A DNA stretch of 64,000 bases from Tetragonia tetragonoides (lineage: Eukaryota > Streptophyta > Magnoliopsida > Caryophyllales > Aizoaceae). The notes under the pieces are model-generated. The model saw nothing but the letters and a program-made list of their open reading frames with translations. It searched no databases and was not told the origin of the DNA. The stretch lies in assembly GCA_038025085.1 (NCBI GenBank), contig CM076148.1, positions 374,501-438,500 on the forward strand, read 5' to 3'. The translations under genes were made by a program, and so were the position numbers. Below, one piece after another: positions 12,801 to 22,720 of the stretch (position 1 is the first letter of the stretch; every line of letters begins with the position of its first letter).

Positions 12801-13993
12801 GCTCAGCTGGTAAGACCTCTGAGATCTATTTTGGAGGTTTTCCTGGTTGGTTACTTCTTGGCCCATCAGATTAGTCATGCAAAGCTTGGATATCCATGAT
12901 ATCTTAAAAAAAGGAAACATCGTCAGCCCCAAAACCTACCTAGAGTTCCCATTGTCAAGCCATTGTTTATCATTCCCCCTTTTTAAGGAGCACGCCAAAC
13001 CCATGACTAAGGTATACTAGCAGGTTCAGTTCATATGTAAAATCTAGGCACATGCGAGCTAACCCAGAATAGATGGTTTTCATGCCTTTTCCTTATTGCC
13101 ATATAACTGGGACTTGGGACCTGATTAGCTAGAGTTGCTTTGTTTCCTCTCTGGAAGTCTTGTGAGGGATTGCATGTCTGTTTTGAGTCTCATGTGTTCT
13201 TTCCTTTTCCCTGGTATATATTTTCCTTCTTTCCTGTATAAAATGTTTATACATGAAAAGGAATTTGCAAGAGTTTAAGTTGAAACCTTTTATTGGTAAT
13301 TTCACAGACAACTAACTACGCTCCATCTTATGTGAAGGGGGGAGTCTTTGAAGGATGCGGCTTCTCATGCTTATGCTCAAGTATTTGCTCCACATCATGG
13401 GTGGGCTGTCAGGAAAGCGGTTGCTGCAGGGATGTATGCCCTACCCAGTAGGACACAATTGTTGAGGAAACTGAATGAGGATGGTGGGTGCTTGACTCAA
13501 CCTTTCTTGTTTCTATTGATTTTCCTAGTTTGGTGATTCATATGCATGAGAGCTGGACATATAGTAATGTTCCAATTGCGCAGTAATTCCCCAAGTACTT
13601 CAGGGAAAAAAGGTTCTTAAAGATATTTAGGATATTGCATCTGTTTGCTCCTTTGCATCAATTTAAAAAATACATGTTGCATGTAGGGTTTGGGGACGTC
13701 CAGATGTACATAGCTTTACTCTAAACTATAAACGAAGTGGTTTCCAATAGACCAATAAAAGAATGAGTCGGACAAAAATGATTATGTAGAAACAAGTTTA
13801 ACATAATGTAATTACTTAGCCACTCATGTCATACGAGTGGATAATATATTCACTAGTTTTGTTTGTGTTTTGGTTGTACTTTGCAGAGAAATCTGCGCAG
13901 ATTGAAATGCAGAGCTATGTTACTTCGTCTGGTGCGGTGATTGGGTACATTGACAAGCTGTACCTCTCAAAAGAATTGGGGATAGATTGGTGA
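823..13993 (+). CDS. ACD11: ACD11-like sphingolipid/ceramide-1-phosphate transfer protein (GLTP fold)
   Basis: Exons read as 823-1023, 1124-1296, 13338-13483 and 13887-13993; the 627 nt give 208 residues, the usual ACD11 length. Family signatures visible in order are KPLKKISEAFKDLA at the N-terminus, FGCLGIAFKFAEMDYVAK, then VDDLAKAS, GSHTRNLLRVKRGLDMV, YAQVFAPHHGWAVRKAV with MYALPSR, and the C-terminus LYLSKELGIDW. The Asp, Asn, Arg and His of these motifs are the known headgroup-binding set of the GLTP fold. The family moves ceramide-1-phosphate between membranes in the cytosol, and in Arabidopsis its loss triggers accelerated cell death. All splice phases agree. Oddities: intron 1 uses a GC donor and intron 2 is 12,041 bp, mostly satellite. 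Whether such an intron is spliced efficiently is not visible from sequence. Confidence 0.92.
1024..1123 (+). other. GC-AG intron 1 of the ACD11-like gene
   Basis: The exon ends in AAG and is followed by gcaaga; the intron ends in gattag before GTTGATGATC. Protein continuity (MDYVAK then VDDLAK) fixes both sites. AG|GCAAG is the accepted consensus for the rare U2-type GC-AG class. Confidence 0.85.
1297..2477 (+). other. Start of ACD11 intron 2, no recognised element
   Basis: The donor is ACTGA|gtaact. AT-rich sequence follows, with short chance open frames and no recognisable coding similarity. The satellite array begins with the gtttgtaaaactagagtag spacer at about 2481. Confidence 0.5.
2478..10620 (+). 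repeat. Irregular higher-order satellite array inside ACD11 intron 2
   Basis: Roughly two dozen degenerate units of about 280-320 bp, head to tail. Recurring blocks are tggaccc..ggagaagtttgg, gaagccgaaaatgaag, ataatccacgtttttt, gaaagttgttattttcgcacc, a hgggacatgggagg-type block, ttattaggattggatggtcg and aaatcatgggtgaatacgaag. Neighbouring units belong to different subtypes. One subtype carries a distinctive spacer (tttgtaaaactagagaagtag up to ttctctctgtctctattaag) at about 2481, 4661, 5385, 6732, 8160, 9180 and 10505. Its spacing approximates two, three, four or more units, so the array is an irregular higher-order repeat. A LINE fragment interrupts it at about 7404-8123. Confidence 0.88.
7404..8123 (-). 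mobile_element. LINE 3' fragment inserted in the satellite array
   Basis: Minus-strand open frame 7478-8023 reads as the zinc-binding region that follows LINE reverse transcriptase: SAYIWKSKVPLKVCVFMWTL, then CVMCRREEDCLHLFVQC (the C-x2-C-x7-H-x4-C motif), then LWDRLL. Its C-terminus resembles the usual end of plant LINE ORF2. No RT catalytic domain is present, so the copy is 5'-truncated. Satellite sequence resumes on both sides (ends ggggaca, resumes ggaggcgc), so it inserted into an existing unit. I could not define a clean target duplication. Confidence 0.75.
10621..11800 (+). repeat. Highly diverged satellite copies at the right edge of the intronic array
   Basis: Beyond 10.6 kb the repeat is not obvious, but ordered landmarks persist: gtgacccgcttttaaggctc with ccatgggtgaatatgg (about 11118-11160), cacttataaggcttcaccag (about 11400), and gccgtccactgctaagattc (about 11719). 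The 280-320 bp spacing matches the main array. These look like old units no longer homogenised with the rest. Confidence 0.55.
11801..13337 (+). other. Right part of ACD11 intron 2
   Basis: Mostly unrecognised sequence. It holds a T19 tract with an A13 tract near 12542-12580. A direct repeat, ggttcccattgtcaagc-like, occurs at about 12654 and 12947; its 0.3-kb spacing may mark one more eroded satellite unit. The intron ends at gtgaag before exon 3 (13338). Confidence 0.4.
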
Positions 13994-15390
13994 GATGGAG
14001 ACACGAGCATTTACCTCATCTAATCATGTGAGTTGTGACTATTGTATACTACTACTAGAATAGAATAATGCCCCGATGATTGTCCATTGCCATCCATTTG
14101 GGTTCTGGAATATTATTTACAACCTCATCATGTAAATATATGCTGCTAAACTGGCTAGTTGGGTGTCCGTGATTTTTGTTCTCTACTTCCTTAACAAAGT
14201 TTTGCTGCCACTTGCAACCTTGCAAGGTGATGCCTAACAGCAGGTCTTATTACATTAATCCATTATGTAGTTACTGACCGAAATGCTTCTATCTTAATTT
14301 TATTCTCATGTCATGTAAGGAAAAGGAATACGGATGCATGCTGTTTGTACATCTGTCAGCTAAATGCGGGCGTGTTTGTAATTGTTTGTCTTTTCTTTTT
14401 CAATAAGTGGAATATTTTTATTACTAAGAAAAAGGAGCGAAAGCTCATACACCATAGATGTCAGCTGAGTATACATGGAGATTTCCTCATAAGCATGGCA
14501 TTGGACAGTTCTCTCGACCTGTCACAATTTTAGGAGAAATATTCAATATGATCGCCTTTCAAAATAAAAGAGAAATATCAAACTCTCTTATGAGGCTACG
14601 AGGCTGTCTCATGTAAGTTTTTGTGAAGAGAAATTGGCCGGATAGATGCTTACTTGGATTAACATGAACCAAAGGAGCAGCACCTAGAAGGTGATCACAA
14701 GCAATACCAACATACAATGAGCCTAGCTCTCTCATATTTGTTTCAATTTAGTTCAAGAATAAGAACTCCCCAATCTCTAAGTTATTGTTCAAGAACTTGG
14801 GCACAAAATTTGTCATGAAAATTGTTAATTGACCTCGATACATCTCGTAATAAACTTGGTGAATTTGAAATGAGGTTTTTCAATATTTTGAGATTCATTT
14901 CGATTGAGATTGATTTGATTTCAGAGACTAATGAGTTAAAACTTTATGAAACTTTTATACGACATAATAATTTAGTGTTGTTGAAGATCACTAAAATAAT
15001 TTGGTAGAGAAATAATTAAAATAATCTTCTCCTTCTAATATACTTGTTCTACTTTTTTTTATATATATAAAATCTACTATTGAAGTTGAATAACGATATT
15101 TATTTTTTATTTTTTTTGTTGGTGATTTTGTTTTTGAAGTGTGGATGTGTTGATTGATGTTGATCCCTGAAGAGAATGAATGGATTATGAAGGTGATGAG
15201 GAAGTGAGGAATAAAGTAGACCGATAAATTAATTCTATTAAAAAATAATTTTGCATAGTTTAATACTTTGTTCTACGAATATAAATTTAAAAAGCAATAA
15301 ATAAAAAAGAAAAAGAAAATATTTCCTCCATCCTTTTTTATTTCTACCAATCAAATTAAAATATATTAAAACCGACAGATCAAAACTCAT
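13994..15390 (+). other. ACD11 3' flank and intergenic sequence
   Basis: The first few hundred bases are probably the ACD11 3' UTR. The rest is AT-rich, with only short open frames lacking recognisable similarity and some T- and AT-rich runs near 15050-15110. No RNA gene or structured repeat was recognised. Confidence 0.4.
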
Positions 15391-15554
15391 CATTTTTTTT
15401 TATAAAGGTAAGGAAAAAGTGGAATTAGGAGCGCCTCCTCTCGAGGGTGGCTCCTAACCGATCCGCAAAAAGCAAAAAGCAAATTGTCGAGCTCTGCGGA
15501 AAAAGATTGATTCCAATTAAACTCATTTCTAGCTGCATGTCCACGATTTGCAAA

Positions 15555-16709
15555 TCAGTCCGCTACTCTATTTCCTTCTCTAAATATATGATTGACAATT
15601 GTCAGGTGGCAGGTGGCTAAGAATTTTCTAGCGTCTACAATGATATTGTGTATAGTCCATGGTAGTGTAATTTCTCCTCGCATCGCTTGAATGACAACTG
15701 AGTTGTCTCCTTCCACCTGGATATACTTAAACCCGTTTTCTACTGCTGCTTTGATTCCGTTGCGCATAGCTATAGCTTCTGCTACAAGGATTGAGGTGTG
15801 ACCAAGGTTTCTCGCACCTCCTAGAATGAAGTTGTCGTGGTGGTCACGTAAGACAAATCCAGCTGCAGCACCATCCCTATTAAGTGACCCATCGAAATTA
15901 ACTTTGACGTAATTAAGGGGAGGAGAGGACCAACGAACTAAGTCCCTACATATTACTTTCTTAGTTGTTGTCTTATGCTCATCCGAGCCATCAATCGGAT
16001 CAACCTTCATCCGAATTTCCCATTCCCGATGACAACTAGAAGCTCTGAAGAAGGTGCGTAAAATGTTTGGTTCAATGGAATTGAAAATCTTGTCGTTTCT
16101 ATTTTTCCAAAGACTCCATAATAGATAAACACATTTGTTAAAATCATTGTTTTCCATTTGCCGATTTACTCTAGTAAAATGCAACCAATCAATTAGCTTG
16201 TGCGTGGGGCCATCTGTATTGAGCCAACCATCTTCTGAGACCTTATTCCAAAGTTGCGAGGCTATAGGACAGGTCACAAATAAGTGGTCAATCGATTCTT
16301 CATTAGCACCACATAAAGGACATTCGTTTGTGAGTTGGAGATCTTTATGACGAAGATTAGAACGTACTGGGAGAGCGTTGCGTAGTATTTGCCAGAGAAA
16401 AATTTTAATCTTAGGATTAATATCAAGCTTCCAAACCCACTTGTAGATCCAACTGTCCTTTGAGTCTATATCAAGACCATGAGCCAACCACGTAGCTGTT
16501 TTTGTAGAGAAAACACCATCTCCCGTAAGCCCCCAACATAACTCATCATCAATGTCGTGGAATGGTATGGGAGTGCTTTCAATCATGTTGACAATAATTT
16601 TTGGAAGGAATCGCTTAAGTTCGATGAGGTTCCATGTTCTATTATCGCTAATGAATTTGCTAACATGACAGTCGGGATCTGAAATGTTATCTACGTCAAG
16701 ATTTATCAT
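15555..16709 (-). pseudogene. LINE ORF2 C-terminal part: zf-RVT plus RNase H
   Basis: This open stretch of 384 residues belongs to the LINE. The zinc-binding motif is CPLCGANEESIDHLFVTC at about residues 130-147. The RNase H domain starts near residue 260 with KVNFDGSLNRDG (first Asp), then VAEAIAMRNGI (Glu) and VEGDNSVV (second Asp), and reaches REGNRVAD (last Asp). A TGA follows where the family normally has Trp before FANRGHAARNE, which still reads in the same frame after the stop. That suggests a TGG to TGA change. Confidence 0.85.
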
Positions 16710-16781
16710 TTCCGCAATACTTTTATGGTGACACCAACGATCAAACCAAAAGTTTATACGCTTACCATTCCCAAGCTTCCA

Positions 16782-17279
16782 TCACAACCCTTTTTGTAAA
16801 AGAGGTCGACATTTAAGGATATTTTTCCACGCCCATGAGGATGAGCTCGAAGCTTTGCAGTCAAAGAAACCATTGTTTTTTAGATATTTGGCCGAAATAG
16901 TTTTGACCCAAACATTATCAGGTTCTGAAAGAATTTTCCAAGCAAGCTTACAGATGAAGGCTTGATTGGTAGCCCCTGCTTTACGCAATCCAAGACCCCC
17001 GGCATTTTTAGGCTTACAGACGGAATCCCACACGACCATTGGGATACCCTTCCCATCCGTGCCTTTTTTCCAGAAAAAAATTCTATTAATTCTATCTAGT
17101 TCCTCTGTGGTTTTCGTAGGCAGTTGGAAGCATTGCATAGTGTGAGAAGGTATAGATTTCAAATTGGCCTGAATCAACACCGTACGTCCCGCTTTAGATA
17201 AGGAGTTGGCGGCCCACGAATTCATTCTATTACTGGCCTTTGAGAGTAAATCTGAAAAGGAATTAGCGTCAATTCTCAC
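16782..17279 (-). pseudogene. LINE ORF2 reverse-transcriptase C-terminal fragment
   Basis: A fragment of 165 residues upstream of the previous one in the same element. Recognisable LINE features are SLSKAGRTVLIQANLKSIP, INRIFFWKKG and VCKPKNAGGLGLRKAG followed by KLAWKIL. The catalytic FADD-type motif lies upstream of the truncation and is absent. The frame is lost between this fragment and the downstream RNase H part. Confidence 0.85.
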
Positions 17280-17291
17280 TATATATATATT

Positions 17292-17896
17292 GGTTTCCCC
17301 TAAAATCGCCTTTACAAGCCTATGAGGGACCCAATATTAGACCCCGGGGGCCTCTTCTGTTCCCTAAGGGTGTCCCGTACGATATGGTGCAGAAATATCC
17401 ACCTTCGTTTCGGGGTCTCCCAAAAGCGCAAACAACGTGGTTTATAGCCTTCGTTTTCGGCTTGCCGGCCACAAATTTTTTCGGGGAGTCTATCATTACC
17501 CTAGAGGACCCTTGGAACCCCGGGAGGGTCATTCGAATCCCCGAACTTTGATATCACCCATGCCTTTGGTGTTCCAACTCGTACACCAATGTCTCGTAAA
17601 ACGCTCTTCCAAGCCTATCAGGGACCGGATAAGTGACCTCGATGGCCTCCCATGTCCCCTAAGGGTGCTCCGTGCGTTGTGGGTGTGAAAATATCCACCT
17701 TCGTATTGGGGCTCCCGGAAAACCAAAAAACGAGGATTATAACCTTCGCTTTCGGCTTCCGGAGGCCCAGATGTCATTTTTGCCCAAACTTCTCCAGGGG
17801 GTCTATCATGGCCCTTGAGGACCCTCGGTGCACCGGGAGGATCATCCGGATCCCCGAACATCGATATCACCCATGCCTTCGGTGTTTCGGCTCTTT

Positions 17897-17961
<65 letters not shown>

Positions 17962-18790
17962 TGTAAAAACACCTTTACAAGTCTATGAGGGACCCGATAA
18001 TGGACCCCGGAGGCCTCTTGTGTTCCCTAAGGGTGTCCCGTGCGATGTGGTGCAAAAATATTCAACTTCGTTTTGGGGCTTCCCAAAAGCCTAAACAACG
18101 TGGTTTGTAACCTTCGTTTTCGGCTTCCCGGGGCCCGGGTGTAATTTTTGTCCACCCTTTTTCGGGGAGTCTATCATAACTCTAGAGGACCCTCGGTGCC
18201 CCAGGAGGGTCATCCGAATCCCCGAACTTTGATATCACCATGGCTTTGGTGTTCCAACTCTTACATCAATGTCCCGTAAAACGCTCTTACAAGCCTAGCA
18301 GGGACCGGATATGCGACCGCGATGGCCTCCCAAGTCACCTAGGGGTGCTCCGTGCGATGTGGTGCGAAAATATCTACCTTCTTTTTGGGGCCTCCCGGAA
18401 GCCCAAAAAACGTGGATTATAAACTTCGCTTTCGGCGTCCGGAGGCCCGGGTGTCATTTTTGCCGAACTTCGATATCACTCATGCCTTCGGTGTTCCGGC
18501 TCTTACATATATATATATTGGTGTCCCGTAAAAACGCCCTTACAAGCCTATGAGGGACCCGATAATGGACCCTGGGGGCCTCTTCTGTTCCTTTAAGGTG
18601 TCCTATGCGATGTGTTGCAGAAATATCCACATTCGTTTCGGGGGCCTCCCTGAAACCCAAACTACATGGATTATAGCCTTTGATTATCGGCTTCCCAGGG
18701 CTCGTTTTCCGTTTTCGCCCAAACTTCTCCAGGAGGTCAATCATCACCTTAGATTACTTCTGGTGCCTTGAGACGGTCATCCGGGTCCCC
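17292..18790 (-). repeat. Satellite cluster 2 (opposite orientation to the ACD11 array)
   Basis: About five units of the same family, in reverse complement relative to the ACD11 intron. On the plus strand the landmarks are atcacccatgcctttggtgt, ccgtaaaacgctcttccaag, gcgatgtggtgcgaaaatat, aaacgtggattatagcctt and ttcggcttccggaggcccgg. Intervals between the ttcgg landmarks are about 295, 368, 312 and 255 bp. The long interval contains a TA/TG microsatellite and the short one a deletion. Confidence 0.88.
17897..17959 (+). repeat. (TA)n(TG)n microsatellite within a satellite unit
   Basis: A TA run followed by about 22 TG repeats sits exactly where other units read cttacaccaatgtcccg. The next unit (about 18506-18520) has a short TA run at the same point, so the site looks prone to microsatellite expansion. 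Confidence 0.9.
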
Positions 18791-19240
18791 GAACTCCTAT
18801 TTCACTCAAGGGCATGGGACTTAGGACATGGACGTTGGCGCTAGGACATGGGACATATGGTTCATTGGGCGTTAGGATATGGAACATGGGCCACCCAGAT
18901 TTTGTTTTAATAAATTTTTGATATACTTAGTTCATTTCTATTTGTTGTCTACTATGATAATATTTGGTAGAAAAACTTCATAACAGGTTATTCTCAAATT
19001 TATTAATAAAAGACTAATAATCATTAAAGTATTCTCAAATTTGTTAATAAAAGGCTAAGAATCGTTTCCTAAGCACTCGATAAAAATATACTTTGTAGAT
19101 CAAAGTTTATAGTATGATTAATCATAATAAGTAGAATTATAATACCACAAACAATGTTATTTAGGTCCGGTAGATACCGTACCTTTAACTTTTATAGAGG
19201 CACCAGGCCACAAGCCAATGAATGACTTATTTTTATTTTT
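18780..19240 (+). repeat. Non-satellite tail of cluster 2, duplicated at 32345-32690
   Basis: After the last satellite unit come short ggacatggga-type repeats, then AT-rich sequence that recurs after cluster 4. Shared blocks in order are tttttgatatacttagttca, ataataaaaggctaa, agtatgattaatcata, aagtagaattataa, caaacaatgttatttagg, aacttttatagaggcacca and caatgaatgactt. The order is conserved over about 350-450 bp. Confidence 0.8.
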
Positions 19241-20295
19241 ATTTTTTTGTTATTATTGTTGTTGTCTAACAGCTAATACACGAACACTGAATAACTAAGC
19301 TAACGAGCTCAATTTCGTTCCCTAAGTCATCTGACCTAGAAATTAAAATAGTTTGAATATGAACTTGAGCGAGATATTTTTCATGAAATTTTTTCCGTTG
19401 AATCTGAAATGGGTTTTTCATTTGTGATCCGGAGGGGTATATAGTAAGTAGTCCGTACAGCTCATGGTTGGTAGCGCAGTAGCTTGTTGATCGAGATACG
19501 AAGCTAGTTGTACAAGAATACAAGATGAGCTATTGCTGGAAGATTAGTGCTGTTTGCTAATTAACTCTTTGCTTTTCAACTTCCCTATTCAACTCTTCCC
19601 TAGAACTTAATGATATATAGTTGATGTAATCGGTCTCAGATAATGTAAGTAACATCATCATTCCATCTCAGGAAGCAATATTGAATGTTGTCAATAGGCC
19701 ATGTACTGACATGTGAGCGTCCTACATGAATTGAATGAGTGTAGAGAGAGGGGGAACTAGCATGAAGTGGGTGTAGTTCGTTACTCAACACAAATTAGTT
19801 TTAGACTAAACCCCACTATTAGACATGTGTGTAGTTTACTCTCCTCCACGCTACAGATGACTAACTAGTTCCTTCCTGTTTTGAGATCTCTAGTAACCTG
19901 CTTCACCTTGTACGTTTTCGCTTGTATATGAAGCAAAATGTTTGTGGATTTCCACAAGAAGTATGAGCGAGGCGAGAATAACTATTGGCCATTAAAATGG
20001 ATGATAAATAGTACTCAAATTAATTTACCCCATTGCACAACACAATTACCTTTATTCGATCCCGGTAAAAAAGAAAGTGTTGCAAATTAAATAATTAAGA
20101 GTCGATCGACATTAATGAATATTAATGGAGCACAAAACCGATGAAATCTACAAATTATCCATGTCACATATGGTGTGACCCATTGGACTACAACGTTGCT
20201 CTGTTAGTTGGTTGTAGTGATAATGTGATATCATGGAATCTGTAAACAGTTCGGTAGATATGTCGCAGCCTCTTGCAGTAAGGTAAATTTCAACT
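19241..20295. other. Intergenic, nothing recognised
   Basis: AT-rich sequence with a TTATTGTTGTTG stretch near 19250. Open frames are short and unconvincing. The right end includes the 3' flank of the minus-strand X8 gene. Confidence 0.4.
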
Positions 20296-20968
20296 TCAAT
20301 GGTTATACTCGTACTTACATGCACCATGACCTGTCAAAAAAAAATACATATATACTGCTATCAATGATCAAGAAATAAAGAACTAGCAGCTTACTGATTG
20401 ATACAGTAAATTTGTAGGCTAGGGGTGAAAGTAAGGGTGCATATATACTTGGATCGAGGCCAGTGACCATAGCGACATTGTCGAAGAAGCAGTTACCACC
20501 CTTGTGCTTGAACTTCTGATAGTAGCTATTGAAAGCATACGAGGCGTGGTCCTTAACCATGTTTGGGAGATAGCAAGCTTGTTTTGGTTGAATCTTTCTA
20601 CAATCAGCTCCTCCTTCCCCACACGTCCAGTCAAGCGCCCTCTGCAACACATCATCTGGTGTCTGCTCATCCGCTACGCACCATTCTTCCAGCTGTGCAT
20701 CTATTTATATGGATTGGACAATGTCCAGGAAAAGAGATCTCAGATCAGAAAATGGTATTTATGTGCAATATTCCTGACTGTTAATTAGTAACCAAGCGGG
20801 CGGGTTGAATTTCTGTTCATGCTAGCTTAATAATAGCATAAGCAACAAGGGTATATATTATGAGCATTTACCAGATTTGAGTGAGACCGATAGCAGTAGA
20901 AGCAGCGCGAGCAGACTCCTTCGTCTGAGAATAGTGGGCAACAGGTTATATGCACCTGTAAGGAGCAT
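20296..20968 (-). CDS. Small secreted X8/CBM43-domain protein
   Basis: Proposed minus-strand exons are 20968-20872, 20685-20449 and 20330-20296; the 369 nt give 122 residues and all phases agree. Residues 1-32 form a likely signal peptide, with RRR followed by SLLALLLLLSVSL. The X8 domain then runs EWCVADEQTPDDVLQRALDW, CGEGGADCRKIQP, CYLPNMVKDHASYAFNSYYQ, GNCFF and MVTGLDPSHGACKY. The Cys pattern and the HASYAFNSYYQ signature are typical of the domain, which binds beta-1,3-glucan (callose) in the wall or at plasmodesmata. The length fits the short stand-alone X8 proteins without a catalytic domain. The second acceptor was chosen by reading frame; another acceptor 7 nt upstream would break it. 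Confidence 0.82.
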
Positions 20969-21734
20969 AATAATCTAAGGACAAAGAAAACTCTACAAAT
21001 TAGAAACCACAAAACTCATCATAACATATCAAAATCAATATGGATATGCATATTATGAAGTTTGTAGATCAGATTAATCACCTGGATGATTAGATAACCT
21101 ATTTGTGCGATTCACAGAGATCGACTTCTTGTATCTTTTACCAGTGGCAGCTTAGACTGACTAATTCAATTGAAATCCAGATAATTAACAACCTATATAT
21201 GTTCAAAGTAGTAGACCACTAGTACATGTACATTCTAAAACGTCATGTGGCGGGACAGCAGGGCAGGATCAAAGTGCAATGCATTTTACGCAATCTGCGC
21301 CTACGATCGATATGAGTAATTGGAGGTTTAAGTCACACCCCACCATATATTGTCTTGTGCTTGTTACCGAAGCTTCTTATTTATGAGTAAAAGTTAAAGT
21401 GCATATGCCTGCATTATATTTCTTGTGCTTTGAGAGCCACAGTGTGATGCACGGAGGGCTTAAACAATTACAATTAGAGATGTGATCAAATGGCATATAC
21501 AGTAAACCAAGGTGCTAATAATATTTGGTGATTTATTGATGAGTAAAGAGCAATGCTCTACTAATAACAGATGCCTTTCGCTTTTAGTTTCCAGAGTATC
21601 AAAGATTGCTCTTTTCTTTCCAAAGGAGCTACATCTATCAAAAATGAAGTTGCAAGATAGGAATTTTAGATTCCATTAATTCCTCCCTTAGTCTCCCTTC
21701 TTTAATTTGGTTCAACTTTGCAACTCATCCGTCA

Positions 21735-22045
21735 ATACAGGAGGCTGGGCAAGTCTCAGTACCTGTCAAAAGAAACATATAAATTAAACCATTATTCATA
21801 AACAAAGTCAAAACAAAGAAAGCTAAAGACAACACAACTACAAACTTGAATAGCAACTATGAAAATAATGTGAAAATAGTTAGTAATCGGGTGAGTAACA
21901 ACTCTGCCCTGGCTGTATACGAGTGCACGCTGGTGGTGTTGTACTGTTCACATGTGGAGTACATACCCAATGCAATGCTTTTTGGAGAGTCTCATCTGGA
22001 ACATCATTCCGAGCCACACACCACACGTTGCAACACTTCCCACCT
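21735..22045 (-). pseudogene. Partial second X8-domain gene copy
   Basis: On the minus strand an exon-like stretch ending near 21878 reads VWCVARNDVPDETLQKALHW, then CTPHVNSTTPPACTRIQPG and SCYSPDY, then stops at a TAA. This is the first half of an X8 domain. The HASYAFN half is not found before a possible last exon (about 21762 downwards, after ttttgacag) that reads GTETCPASCIDG and a stop. With the middle missing I call it a fragment, but an unusual small exon could have escaped me. Confidence 0.5.
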
Positions 22046-22720
22046 ACATTTTCAATTTCATATATATATGATTATGTTTCATGTGTTTTTTTTTAAGGTT
22101 CACACTCGGGTATTCGATGCTGATTAATATGACTATTCCCCGTGCTAGTTTATAGATACCTTAAAAGATGGAGTAATTGGCTAAAAGATTTAAGGATGTT
22201 CCGTATGTACCTAAATAGAGAATCGAACCTTCAATTAAGATTAAGAATAGATGAATGATTTATATGATTCATTATATGTAATGTGTATTATTGTACTTGC
22301 TGTCTCCTATATAGTAGTATTCTATATGCTACAAAAATAGTACACGAATATGCATGTTGTCAATATTCATGTACCCATGAATTAATAACACTCATTTTAC
22401 ATGTCAAAAACAGATAACCTATGTAAATTTAAAATTATTGGTCATTTTCATTTTCAAATTTTATAATCCAAAAACTTCTAAATATTTATTTTTACGATAC
22501 ACTGAAAGTGTTAAAGAAGGTCATACAACGTCATAATCATACTATAAAAGAAGTATAAATAAAAAATGGGAAAACAGTAGAAAAAAAAATGGCTATGAGA
22601 AAGTACAAAGATATAGGCGATTTTAGGGGGGTATTGAAAACATGTATGAATAATCGTATTAAAATACTACGAAATTTATAAAATAGTTGGTGCCTAAAAG
22701 ATAAAACAAAATATCTCTTA
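22046..22720. other. Intergenic AT-rich sequence
   Basis: Very AT-rich, with scattered A-runs and no recognisable gene or element. The left part may be the upstream region of the X8 fragment. Confidence 0.4.

Larger units (their letters stand above)
15391..17290 (-). mobile_element. 5'-truncated LINE with RNase H domain
   Basis: A non-LTR retrotransposon on the minus strand. The T-run at about 15391-15400 on the plus strand would be its 3' poly(A). Reading from 17279, the end of the RT region comes first (thumb-type sequence, FFWKKG, GGLGLRKAG), then the zinc-binding region, then an RNase H domain. Most of ORF1 and the RT palm are missing, so it is 5'-truncated, the usual fate of plant L1 copies. 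Its truncated 5' end directly abuts the satellite cluster that starts at about 17292. A frame break near 16710-16781 and an in-frame TGA at about 15555 show that it is inactive. Confidence 0.85.

Noticed and set aside
17652..18094. Open frames across the TG microsatellite and satellite (Cys-Val or His-Thr runs)
   Set aside because: The residues are direct translations of (TG)n and repeat units; several frames are open at once and no splice or start context supports a gene.
19266..19523. 85-residue minus-strand frame
   Set aside because: No family recognised, no supporting signals.
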